Positions 1 through 12,900 of a stretch of 64,000 bases of DNA are shown here, piece after piece. Under the pieces are notes generated by a model. It saw only the letters and a list, made by a program, of their open reading frames with translations. It did no database searches and was not told the origin of the DNA. This DNA comes from Todiramphus chloris collaris. Lineage: Eukaryota > Chordata > Aves > Coraciiformes > Alcedinidae. The DNA lies in contig JANVCC010000118.1 in NCBI GenBank assembly GCA_025345505.1, positions 789,866 through 853,865 of the forward strand, in the 5' to 3' direction. The position numbers and the translations under genes are program-made. Each line of letters begins with the position of its first letter. Within the stretch, counting starts at the first letter, position 1.

Positions 1-788
1 AACACATGGAAAGGGATGAAGTTTTTGTGGAGCAGATGGAGGGGGAGCTTCCTTTCACAAGACGTGAACTTGTGCAGGGCTCTGCAAAACGCTGTTACTG
101 AAAAGCTGTGCTGCACCCCTGCCAGCAGGGTGCTTGGACCCAGCACTGCTGATGCTGAGGATGATGTCTGTTGTAAATGAGACAGAGAGAACTTAGAAGA
201 AACTGGAGAGGGACAGCTGAAAGGCAAGGTGAAACAAGAGATTCTCATACGGCTGCAGCATAACAAGCTATAGATAGAGACACACCCACGCATCAGGGGC
301 AATTTGAACCTCTATAAAGGTTTTTCTGTATGTGTTTAAATCTCTGCTGAGAAGGTTTTTGCTCTTACTGCTGCGGATTGTTTTGTTTTCAGGATTAGGA
401 CCCCCTTTAGGCTGTGCCCTGCTGCACAACTGGATTGCTCTCTGGTTCCCAGCTCACCTTGTTGTTGCTGAATCCATGAACTGCACATGTTCATGTAATT
501 TTTACTCTCCATGTCCTAGACTTTCAACTAGAAATGACACCAAACAAATTTAGTTGGAAAACTTAAAGTTGTTGGTCTACAGACAAAACTTTTCATCAAA
601 GACATGAAGCCTTGTCAATGAATTTTCCAGTATGGGTCGTTTAATAATGGGAAGAAGTTTGATGATTCAGTCTTTGAAGATGTAACTAACATGTTTTCTT
701 GGCTAGAATAACAAAGATTCAAGCATGACAGCTCTGTTCTTTTTAATGGATGTGGGCCATGTACATACTTGCCTTCCCTTGGTTTCAG
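1..788 (+). other. PKP4: PKP4 intron (3' part)
   Basis: Sequence upstream of the first visible PKP4 exon. The 73-codon frame at 332-553 resembles no family member and has no splice context that keeps phase. Nothing else recognised. Confidence 0.7.
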
Positions 789-980
789 GCCTGAGGAGTT
801 CGTACGCTAGTCAGCACAGCCAGCTGGGACAGGAGCTGCGGTCGGCTGTGTCTCCTGACCTGCACATCACCCCTATCTACGAGGGCAGAACCTACTACAG
901 CCCCGTGTACCGCAGCCCCAACCACGGGACAGTGGAGCTCCACCAGGGATCCCAGTCGGCCTTGTATCGAACGGGGTCAG
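789..980 (+). CDS. PKP4: PKP4 exon (fragment residues 1-65, head region)
   Basis: 192 nt, entered and left in phase 1. The acceptor is the CAG ending at 788 and the donor is GTGGGT at 981. It encodes a Tyr/Ser-rich stretch containing [12 protein letters not shown] and [12 protein letters not shown], characteristic of the p0071 head before the armadillo domain. This is the first coding exon in the window. An in-frame 192-nt exon could be skipped without a frameshift, but no evidence of skipping is visible. Confidence 0.93.
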
Positions 981-3900
981 GTGGGTAAAGGGCTCACTGT
1001 GTCCCACAGCACCCTTCGTTGACCTACGGCTCCTGTGGAACCTGTGGCGTACAGCAGAACGTTATGAGATGTGTCATGCCAGTTTAGAGGGAAAAACTAG
1101 GTGTAACAAATGAAAAGAGATAGAAACAAGTTTTGAAGGATGCAAAATAGCCAGCAGGAATTAAAAAGCTTTTCTGATGTTTGCAAGAAGTACTTGTGCC
1201 TGAACGTGTCAGCTTAGGGCCGGAATGTTCTCTGTTTGATACCACACACAGGTCCAGCCAAGCAAAGCGTATTGTAGGACACACGCAGTTTATTGCTTCC
1301 TCTTGCATTCTCCGTGCATCGTTCTCTTACAAATCAAGTTTGTTTATATATTTTATTATTCATCAGAACAGTAAAATGATAACTTGCACACTAAAATTAC
1401 CTACGACATCTTTCACTGGAAAATTAATGTTTTTACACAGCTTCTCAGCAAAGGGTGATGTTAAAATACTGTCTCTGAAGTTCATATGTTGCAGCTGAAA
1501 TAGTTCTGTAGTATTAATTACTACTCATATATTCTGGAGTGCGTAACCTTGAGATTAGTACCAGAACTGCTTTGCTGCAAAGAGGAATGTGATACATGTT
1601 GCAATGCAGTTTGTTCTTTAAGGCTGATTAATAATTTGTATAGTGGAGTAATTTCCGAAAACTCTTCAAATATTAGAGTGATTTAACTAAGTAACTCTCT
1701 AGAAATATTTATAGGGAAGTGTCTGATTCACGCCGTGTTTTCACACATCTGAAAACTGGTTTTTAATGTAACTGAAATACCAAGAGTGCGGAGTGGTAGA
1801 GGAGGCAACAGTTCTTGCAGTTCTCCTGTCTTCTGCAGCCTAGAGGAAACGAATCAACTTTTGTCAGGCTGTGCCAATGAGGAAGTACACTAGAAACAGG
1901 AATTCTCTTGTTTACTTGGCTACCTCATGGTATCACTTACCTTGTAAGAACAGAGGCTACCACAGCAGCTCTGTTAAGTCAGGAAGATACATGTTCCTGG
2001 TTTTGAAATGATCAGCTTAATCTGTAAACTCATCCTCTTGTCAGGGAAAATGTACATGAGGAAAAGGAAAAGACCATATAAGCTACAGAAATTTTTGTTC
2101 CCTTATTTTTCCTTTTTCTTTTTAATAGTTGTCAAGTTTATGTTACTGTTAGTAATTGAGTTTTATTGTAAACCCTGAAAACATTTTGCATCCTCACTTC
2201 TGCTTGCTGGCACGAGATGAGTTTCTTACTGTAAATTCTGGCTGGGGCAAGCTGAGGCATCAGCCTGATTCCAAACTTTTGGTTCTGTAACAAACCTCTC
2301 TGTCTTCCCCCAGACATTGAGTAATTGCTCCCTTAAATCTGGCGAGAGCTGTCAACATCAAGCACTGTACTTGTTTTTAACACTGATTTTTTTTTTTCTT
2401 CTTTTTTTTTTTCTTTTTTTTTGCTTACACTTTTAACCACATACTGCCTCTTCTCTTCAATAGACCTTTGTTATCTGGTTTGTTTTAATACTGATTTTAT
2501 ACTAGGAGTCGGAAATCTGCAAAGATCATCCAGTCAGCGTAGCACACTCACATACCAAAGAAATAATTATGCTCTGAACACAACAGCTACCTATGCGGAA
2601 CCCTACAGGTCAGTGCAGTATCGCCTGGCAGAGTCCAGCTATAACAGGCTGCAGCACGCCGCACCCGACGACGGCACCACGCGGTCTCCGTCCATCGACA
2701 GCATTCAGAAGGACCCCAGGCAAGTCCGTCCCTGCTCTCAAGAGCCATACGTATTTACTGTAATAAGATTTTTAATACATTTCTTTAATATATTCATGGC
2801 ACTGTTGTGCATATTCCGGCTTTACGTTGTTTAAACAGTCGTGACTAATTTAGATATTAAGATCTCTACCTTTGTAGCCAGAGTAATAAATCCAGTTTGC
2901 TTGCTACAGTAAGAGCAACTTTTATGCATGTAGTCATTACACATTTTTCTTCCATATTTTTCTTCATGCAGAAGTTATTACAACAAATACTTACAATTTG
3001 ATGAGAACTGACTGGATTGTTTCAGATATTTTTAAGTAACTCTGCAGAGCAACCTGTAATACTGTATAAGTTTTCTCTTTAAGGGAATCAAGATTTGAAA
3101 ATTGAAAAGTACATACCGAATTTATTTGAACAAATTTTTCATAAGCAGGCTGCTTAACTTTCAAAACAACACAAGTTTTAAAATGGTATATAAATATACC
3201 ACTTTGAAAGCGAGTACGCATTCATAGCTTTAAAATAGTTACTAGTTTGATGTTGTAAATGTACGTACACAGCGTGGGCCTGTGACAAGTGTAATATTAT
3301 CATTAGGATTTATTAGAGACACTGTTCATTAAACCCTTGTGTTTTAAAATGGGAGTATCAAAACACAGTCGATGCAAAGCCCGGAGGGATCTGTGGAGCT
3401 GTTTGTCCGCCACGCGGGCGTGTGAGTACCAGAAATTCCAGTCTGTCCTCAGACTGCTGGCTCACTGAGGCAGCTTCTAGGCATGTCTTGGCCATGCAGC
3501 ACATGGCAGGCTCTGCTGGTTTAGGAAGAGCAGAAAGCAGAGGACCTCAGACTGGAGGACGTGGACTCCAGGGGTGCCTCAGGAGTGTCTCCCCTTCTTC
3601 ACTGCCAGGGTGGTGAGACCCCGGCACAGGGAAGCTGTGGATGCTCCATCCCTGGAAGTGTTCAAGCCCAGGCTGGCTGGGGCTGTGAGCAACCTGCTCT
3701 GGTGGGAGGGGTCCCTGCCCATGGCAGGGGGTTGGAACTGGGTGGTCTTTAAGGCCCCTTCCAACCCAACCTGTTCTGTAAGTCCATGAAACGCTAGGGC
3801 ACCAAATAAACGTTGACAGAAGACAATAGCTAAGAGCCGTGGTCAGACTAGGGCCTCACGCTGCGAGCGTTCCGGGTTCCCGCATCGCCAAAGGCTCACC

Positions 3901-6900
3901 GCGTGAGTCACTGCTTTCCTAGTGTGGCTCTCTCCTTCGGTCTCCAGAGTAAAAGCACCACTTTTAATAGTTTTTGTTCTGTTTGTTAGTGGAAAATGAA
4001 GGTATTTCTTTTTTTTTTACTAGATATGAGAGAGTGGAGGAATTTCATTTAACTGAGGGCTGCATTCCCCTAAATGATGTCAGCAGGCTAATGGTGCCTC
4101 AGCGAAGAGCTCGCTGGCTGCGTGCCACTGCTGCCCCTCTCGGGCCCGGCTTACCGGGAAGCTTCCCGTTCGTAACAAGGAACTTTAAAGACATTCCGAC
4201 TCAGTTTTCATTGCTGATGCACCTTCTTGTCATCTCGCAGGGGAATAGTTCTTACCTCACGTTCTAAGGGGTTTCTGTTTGTGATCTGGCTGTGATGCTC
4301 TTGCAGAGGTTAGCGTGTCACCGTGGGCCGCGGGGGAGCGTCGGCGCCAGGGCGGGATCCTTCAGAGAGCTGCTGGCTTTATTAGACAGGCAGTTTGCCC
4401 TGAGACCCCCCTCATCACTGTGGAGAGAGAAAGCCCTGGGCTGTGGAGCAGTTCAGGGTGGGCACACAGCTGACCTTTCCCATCTGGGGACTGTAGGGAT
4501 GCTGAGGAGACTCGACTGGCCAGGCCAGCGTTTGCCTCTCAGTAGCTCCCAAACACTGTTCTTGGAACAGCTTTTTTTTTTTTTAGGAAAAATATACTTG
4601 GATTTCTGAGAATGGGAAAACTTAGGTGCTACCTTTTCCCTTTTCTCAGTCTTCCTTTACAGAAGGAAGGCAGCCCGGCAAATGTTGGAGAGTACGTTTC
4701 TCAATCTGTGGACTGGGCATGAATATGTTTATTGACTTTTCCAGGATTTCTCAGTGCAAAATGATTTTGATTAATAAAGGGGATTTGATTTTAATGATTT
4801 CAAGTTTGCAATCCCTGAATAACTCAAATTATACAAACTTCCTGCATCTGATCGTGATGACGAAATTTCAGGCTGTGCAGCTTTTGCTGAAGTATAATTG
4901 ACTTCAGACTAGGGAGGATGTTGAGCACTGAGAAAAAAAAATGTTTTGTGCAAGAGATGCCACTGAGCAGCTTTTGTTCAGTGGGTTTCTGTTGCATTAT
5001 ATCAATGCAGTCTATCTGTTGCATAATCTTCCTGCATTATATCTATTGCATTATATACTTAAGTTTGGGGAGATATCTGTAGGTTGCAGTGTTTGAGTTG
5101 GTACAGTTCCAGTGTGTGTGTGTATGTATATATATTTGTGTGATCAACCTCCAAGCTAACTGAAGAACTTGGGCTATGAAGTGTCTTTTTCCAACGGGAA
5201 GGCTAAAAGGTGATGTGACTCCTGGTTGCTCTACCATACCCAGCTTTCCTCCTAGCCCTGCTGCTCCAGAACAAAGCCAGAACTGCTGAAAAGCACTTAA
5301 GATGTTCTAGTAATTCTACGTGGTAAATGAAAACGCACCCATAACTAATACCTTCTCCTGCATGTGTTCCTCTAACGAAGGGAGTTTGCGTGGCGAGATC
5401 CCGAGCTGCCTGAGGTCATCCACATGCTCCAGCACCAGTTCCCGTCAGTGCAGGCGAACGCGGCTGCCTACCTCCAGCACCTCTGCTTCGGGGATAACAA
5501 AGTGAAAACTGAGGTACTGCGCGAAGCCTCCGCCTTTCTGTGCTGGGGCAAGCCAGAAAGGACAAAACTAGAACTCTCCCCTCTTTGGGTTGTGGTTTTT
5601 TTATCATAACACGGTATTTTGGACCCTTTTGTGTTTCTCTTTGCACCAATGCACAGCAATACTCAAGTACCTAGCCGTGTGTAATCGCACACAGACGCAC
5701 ACAAACACACACAGATTTTCCTGTCATAAGAGGCTGCATGGAAATTGCATTAAAATATTTTGCATTCAGGTTGTGTAATCTGGCAGAACTGTAACGCGTG
5801 TTCAGCAGAGCCTGTTTCTGCATAACCTGTTGATGGCTGGAGCTAAGGAAAAGAACAATTCTGGAAAGCTTTCCATTGGTTTTGATCAAGATCTTTTAAG
5901 GCATCGTTGGGAATGAGTGAGCTGTAAGGCAAAGGAAAGAAATCCAACCCTAGAAATCTACAGAGGGTAGTGTTTATGTCAGTACAATGTGGAGGAAGGG
6001 TAGATCTGAGTGAAAATTCATATTATTGTTGGAATGTCTAGAAATCGTTTTTATCTGAAGAGCTGCTCTTCTAGCAGAGCAGCTATGAGCTATTGATCTG
6101 AAGGAATTTGCTCTTTCATATCTTATATGTGTACATTATTTTCAGTATAAATAGTATGTCTGTTATTAAAATAATGATGCAGCTTTTATAAGAAGATAGA
6201 CCAACATAATTCACAGTTGCTGGAAGGCAGATAAAATGATGGTGGTGGTTTTGATGTTCTGGTAAAGATCACAGTGAGAATCAGACAGATTTATAAGGTA
6301 GTCTTGCTATTTTATATGGGATATGACAGTTTATTGAGGAACTCTTGCTACACAGTTATTGTTTGTCTGCACATGTCCATCTGTGTTTCTTCACTGTGTC
6401 CATTTTCATTATTACAGAATATGTTTCAGACACTATGGAATGTTTGCTTTATTTTTTTAAGTACACAAAACTAGAAGAAATACACCAAAGTTTAAGCAGA
6501 ATTTGAATGTGATGCTAACCTGCATGTCATGGCTGAAGTGGTGTCTCAGTTGTTTACCTTACTTAGGATTAGCGATATTCTGTGATTTAAAAACTTACTG
6601 AATCGTAGAATACTTTTGTTTGGAAGAGAACTTTAAGCTCATGGAGACCAACCATTTCCCAGCGCTGCCAGGGCACCACTAAACCATGTCCCTCAGCACC
6701 ACAGCTCCACCACATCAGTTCAGGTATAAAGGATTACAGACAAATTATACCATAGAATCAAGCTCATAAAACCTTATCCAAAGAAAAAGGTCGTCTTTTT
6801 GATTTAGAAGAGAAGTTAGAGCAGTCAGAGAGACAACTGTAAATGTAGCTGCCTGCTTAGGCTGTGGGACTCTAGGACAGAAAGTGTCTTCTTTTCAAAG

Positions 6901-9900
6901 AGAGGAGATTTATGTACTGGCAGTTATTTCTTTTTAAAAGGAAAAATTAGCTTTTCAAAATTCTTGGAATACTATGACAAAAAGGGCTGTTAAAGAGATC
7001 TGGCCCAGCTTCGTTGGGCATCTTCTGTGGGTAGTATGGCACAAAAGTTACTGTGCCATGCTAGAATAGCCCCAGGTAATAAAAGATCAGCCTTATATTG
7101 CAAAATAGCTGCTTTTTGGTTTTTAAAGAGGAAATATTTTGGTAGCCTTTTGGTGGTGATTTTAAATTTAAAGTTGTTAATCTTGTAAGTAATGCTACTT
7201 AGTTATCTAATATTTTTATTTAGTGAATATTATTCTAAAATACTCGAGTCTTTTGTAATTTCTGTACATTATTTTGAACAAAGAAAAGTACTATGTGGAA
7301 ATGAGATGTCAAATGAGATGTCAAATGAGATGTCAAATGAGATGTCAAAACACATTCTTAACATTTTTTAAAACTACATAACAAAGAATAAATGCATCTA
7401 ACCTGCTTAAGAGAAACAATAGAAAAATTTCTTCTTGTTTTATGAAATGTATGCAGAGTAGAGCTTCCTTTTAAAAAGAGCCTCAGCTATGTCAGCAGGA
7501 CTGGATATGTGCTAATTGGAACTGATTTGTGTGTGCGTAGCAAAGAGTAAAAGTTGGCCTTTAAGTCTTTGCAACTTCTCGTTCCTAATATTCCCTAAAA
7601 AGATGTTCTGAGATACAGGAAATTACTTTAAAAACTGCATTACTGGGAAACAAAACAGTAACAATTCTCTGAACACAGCAAATGACTGAAAATGCCCACC
7701 AGCCTTTTCAACAAGCATCTGAGTGGGTCACGGGGATTTTTAGTACAGTGTAACAGCCAAGTTACTAAGATTTACCAACAACATTTCTTCTTGAGGTAGA
7801 ATGGAATGTCCTGCTTTTATGAAAAACTGATGTCGCTGATGTTCCCCACATTCCACTTTGTAGGTGTGTAGGCTGGGGGGAATCAAGCACCTGGTTGACC
7901 TCTTGGATCACCGAGTCCTGGAAGTTCAGAAGAACGCTTGCGGCGCACTGAGAAACCTTGTTTACGGCAAGTCTACTGATGAAAACAAAATAGCAATGAA
8001 GAATGTTGGTGGGATACCTGCCCTTCTACGACTCTTGAGGAAATCTGTTGATGCTGAAATAAAAGAGCTTGTCACAGGTAAGTTTTAAATAGAAAGAAGC
8101 AGAGAACTATAACACAGATTATTTTTCTCAAGCCAACAAGACTGGTAAGTAACTGGAATTGAGTGTATTGACGGACTTTTATTTGTGCATTGGCTTTTTT
8201 TTGTGAATACAAAACCACTTAGTTTGGTTACTGACAGTTGAAGAATTAGCACAGAGGTGCAGATCCACTGGAAGAAATGACTCGATGTAGCTGCACCAAA
8301 GCTTCACTGTGGATAAATCTTCCCCTGGGATAACACCCAGCTGGGTTTGGATAGAGATTTCTTTTTGACTCCTGACATTTATTTCTTTATGGGCTTCTTT
8401 TTTAATCATCTGCTGACAACAGTTTTAAATAAAATATTGTAGAATTCATAATGTGGACCCAAATTATGTAAACGTGTCTTAAAGTGCAGACAGAAAACAG
8501 CAAATGTGCAAGTTGTAGCAGGCCCTCCGTGGCCAGCCTGCCAGCAGAGCCATGGCGAGTGAGGTGTACACGCTGTTTGTCTCTCCAGGATGAGGCAGCA
8601 GGTTCAGCTTACAACCCACGAGCCTGCTTGTCACTTGCTGCAGGCAGAACGTGTGCAGATAATCAATGCCTTGCCGTTCTAACACATGAAGGGACTCTGT
8701 TTCCATCAAAACAAGCTGGGTTTGCTTGGTACCACATACATATGCTATCTCTTTCTTCATATGGGAGAGATTCATCTGAGAAGGTTTTAGGGGACTGAAA
8801 AACATGAGAGGATAGAAAAAAGCAGAGTTTTCACCTTCTTTAAACAATTCTTCCATTTTCTAGTAGCTCTCTCATTTAATTTTGCTAAGCTATGAAGCTC
8901 AACTCCTTACCTACTAAGCAAAGCTGCACAGCAGTGCTCAAGTGAGATGGAACAGAGGTGTCATACTGGGAGCCCTTCCAAGTTATTTCACTGTTTAGAA
9001 AAGCTATTAAGTAGAGAAAGGACTCTGCACAGAACGGATCCAAAGCATTTAAGTTTAATGCAGGCTTTTTTCCTGAAGTCTTTTCCACATAAGCAAGCAT
9101 TAAGATAACCTGCAGCTTTCATGCTCTCTTGAGAAAGGATGCAGTTTTTTCCTGAAGAAGTTATGTAAATGGAATACTTAAAGCTAGAGTCACACATTAG
9201 CTGCCTTGTCTGCTCTACAAAATTCATGTTTTATGCATCTAAATCACTTGCACTTTTAAGATATTAGGAATGGTTCCACTGTTAAGTCAGTGGCCTTGAC
9301 TTCTATAAGAGTTAGACCAACACTGAATCCACAGCAGACTTTTGGAGCTTAGGGATTCTTAAATGCTTTCTATAAATAGCAATGTAAAGAAGTGGAAAAG
9401 ATCCAGTGATTATTTGTTTAATAATTTCAAAACTCCACCTATGTGAGAACTAAAACCAGCAAACCACACCCCGTTTACTGTGTTCCCAGATTATGATAAT
9501 GTAAATACAGAGGAACTGGTATCAGTCTACAGCACTAGAAACACTGTGTCTGATTTCTGCCTTCAAATTAGCACTATTCATTGCTGCTGTAGTTTATTCA
9601 TAAGCTTTCATATACAATGAATTTTCGAGTGTAACGTTTCTTGATGAAGTGCTCTTTTTCCTGAGGATGGTCTTTCTTCCTGAGTAAATGGATTATACTT
9701 CTGTTATTAGCAGTATCTGTTGCCTCTGAGTGACAGCAGGTATATGTGGTGTCGTTGCAAGTGACATCCATCCAGTTTACTTCAATATGCAGTTAGACAG
9801 ATGAAAATTTTATTATCCCAGATAAGTGAAATTAGAATAACAAACTACTTGCAATCTGTATAGGTATTTTTCACATGCATTCATTTATATAAACTTCATG

Positions 9901-12900
9901 AGGAATTTTATTTAGCCAAAAGCAATCTTTTAACCTCAGAAATTGTTTGAGAACATGCCCTAGAGATTAACTCTGCTAAGTTTGAAAAGCTGCCCTGCTG
10001 AGGGAGGGTTTGATTGCACAAACATGTTTGAGGGAGTTAGAAAACAGCAGGAATACTGGGGGCTGTATTTAATGAATAGCAGCTGAAATGACAAGATTGA
10101 AATGCAGAGAGATAAAGAAGTGGAAACTGAATAGGAAGTTACATTAAAAAATACAGAAAAAATAATTGCACCGCCACAAGAATGTTTTAAGAGGGAAGCA
10201 AGTCATCTTTTTAATGGCTGGAGGTTACTCAGAGAATAGAACGTGCTAAATCACTTTTCATAATCATTATATGAAAATGAAGTAATACTTTTTTTTGAAA
10301 AGTCTTTAGAAGTGGGACTTTGGAAGTCAGCGGAGGAGGCCCACGCTCGCGCCAGCCACGCACCATTGCCCGGGTGCTGAGCCAGGGCTCTGCCCTGCGC
10401 TGCGCTGCCCTGCCCTGCCCTGCGCTGCCCTGCGTGCCCACGCAGCCCGCAGAGGGGCAGAGGCTCCCGCTGTGGAAACCTCCACGGCACTCGTTAGGTG
10501 TGAGCCCCGGCACGTTCTGCAGGGCACTGTTTTCCACGCCCCAGCACAGGTCCAGCAGCAGGCAGCAGAAATCCTCTGGGGCCTTCCTGCCTGTGCCCAG
10601 GAGCTCCGTTCCCTCGCAGGTGGCCTGCGGGCTCCGCGCTGCTCGGTGCTCTCTGGCCGGGGGTTTGCTTTGTGGTCAGCGCAGCCTGGAATCAACCTGG
10701 GTTTCAGGAGCTCGTGTCTCGAAAGGCTTGCCCAGTGCAAAACTGTCTGCGAGCTAGAAATCGAAGCGTGCGCGTTCCTGAGCCCGCGTGCAGCTTCTGA
10801 CAGCCGAGGCTGCTTGGAAGAGCCCTTCAGGAGCAGCCCTTTACGGGGCTGAAGCGTGAGCAGCCCTGGCGTGCTCCACCACTGCGTTCCCCAGAGAAAG
10901 TGAGTCAGGCACCTGCCTTAATAGAGTGGTTCTTGGTTTCCATCACATCTTCAGCAGCAGAGATGAGCCACAAGCCAGGCCCTCCCCAGAGAGCGGCCTC
11001 TGGTCCGCCCTTCGGAACTGCTGGCTCTGTCAGGATTGCCCCTGCAAAGTCAAGGCGGCGCGGAGCCGGGGGGAGCGGTAGGATTTCATAGCTGGAGGGA
11101 ATGAGCACAGATCGCAGCCACGGCGAATCGCTAACCTGGCCGTTTGATAAAGCTCTGTCCCTACGGGAAAGAAGGTGGTGGTGGTCCTGGCAGTTCTTCT
11201 TCATTTAGTTCTTCAGGTCAGTACCACCTCGGGCAGTTCTGCTGAGAGGTGCTGCTCTCTGTCCAGCAGCACGGTCTTTGTATAGACAGTGTCACTGTTC
11301 TGAGAGCTGGCAGCCGTGGACACTGTGCACTCTGGCTTGTGCATTTTTGGAAAAGCCATGGAGCTGTGGTTCTGCAGCGCCGGGCAACCTGGGGGCACTT
11401 CTGAGAAGGTACAGAAATAGCTGCACGTCCCACACAGCTTTGCAGACTAAGCTCTCTGTGGAATGGGTGCAGGTTCCTTTCACAGCTCTCATGTTACCAT
11501 AATATTTACCTCAATTCTGCTCTGTAAACAATCCAAAGAACTTTGTGATCAGCCGTGTCAAACCTGCAGTTTGTTCTGTGCTCCTTTTAAGCACTCACTT
11601 CTATAGTCAGTTCCTCAGAAAAGTCTCCCAGATGATCCTGTTTTCTTTTTGTTGTTGTTTCCTGGACAGAGTTTATGCTAGATGGTTAACGTCGTTTGGC
11701 TTTAACCAAAGCTTGTCATGGCCAAGTATGGTTGGGGTTGGGAGGGACCTTTGGAGGTTACCGTGTCCACCCCTGCTGAACCTTGTCCAGTTCTTACCTG
11801 CATGACAAATATTTGTCTAACACCCTGATTTGTAGTGTTACATCAATTCTAAACAATTGTTTCGGGACAGGATAGAAAAAAGACGAGAGGGCTCTAAAGC
11901 ACCTTCAGCAAGAACTTCTGCTAGCTGGCTTACAGGGCTCGTCTCGCTCTGTCAGCACGCCAATGCACAGCCTCCAGATTCTGCTTGGTTTAAGATGTAG
12001 TGCATAAACCTGTACCCTCTCCATCAAGATTCTTTTATTAAAGCTATTAGGATTTTTATGTTGACTTTACTGGGACCCAATCTTATAGAAGATGTATATC
12101 TACATCTTAAAACCTAAATTACATCTCTGAATGTTGAGCATTTTTATTCTGCTTTCATCTTCCCATATGATCTTGAACTTTATTTTTTTTCCCCCTCATT
12201 CAGCCTCTTCAGAGGAAAACATATTCTGTCTCATCAAGTAGTTTACATAGCTTGATGTAAGTGCTTGTATTTTATTATAGCTCGTATGTACATCTCAACT
12301 ATTTAAAAGCTTTTTATCTACGGTTAAATCAGTGTTACATGTTTTCATTATTTTTTAATACTTACACTAGAATATTTCATTCAGGAGCCAGCTGTCTAGG
12401 TTTTTTCTATACTAGGCAATACTTATCTTTGAAAAGGCAGATATATCCCTTAAATGTTGGTTTCATTTTTATTCTTATGACCTGATCAAGTTAGGTGAGT
12501 GGTTGAAACTTTGGAGATGGGTATTTGTATTTGTTAAAGATCTGTGCTCCTTGTCACTTCAGATGCAAACGTCAAAGTAAATTCTCAGTCTTGTCTAAAA
12601 GAAATGTTATGACAAAAATGTCCAAGCATTGCTAATAATCAAAGCAGTTTTGGCAATGGTAGCGACTGAAAGCTTTTGTGTAGACGAGGCTCTCAGCTCT
12701 TATCTTATGCTGCTTATTTTAATTTCCTGAGTAGGATTATTTTGGACAATGTTCACTGAAATGTTATTTAGCATGGTCATCTCCCCTCCCAGAGCTGTAC
12801 GGGTAAAAATTTCAGGAAAAAATAGGGCAGGCAATCCCTGATCAAAAGAAAGAATCAAAAAGATCCAATTTTCATTAGAATTACAGAAGTCTTTCATATG

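Larger units (their letters stand above)
2720..5380 (+). other. PKP4: PKP4 GC-AG intron
   Basis: 2661 bp, beginning GCAAGT and ending AAG. It holds a CR1 3' fragment (about 3548-3790) and a short GT/TA microsatellite (5111-5138). No additional exon is needed, because the flanking exons join directly in phase. Confidence 0.88.
5514..7863 (+). other. PKP4: PKP4 intron
   Basis: 2350 bp, GT-AG. Contains a CA-rich tract (5688-5713), a decayed reverse-oriented CR1 piece (about 6600-6720) and a four-copy 12-bp tandem repeat (7299-7346). Otherwise nothing recognised. Confidence 0.85.

Noticed and set aside
2724-2725. GT donor four bases after the PKP4 GC donor
   Set aside because: Using it would add four bases and shift the frame of the next exon; the same holds for the GT at 20478.
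7299-7346. CRISPR-like direct repeats
   Set aside because: Contiguous 12-bp copies without spacers in a vertebrate intron: a simple tandem repeat.
7864-8088. Apparent gene starting at GTG 7864
   Set aside because: The GTG is an internal valine codon right after a splice acceptor; the sequence is an internal PKP4 exon.
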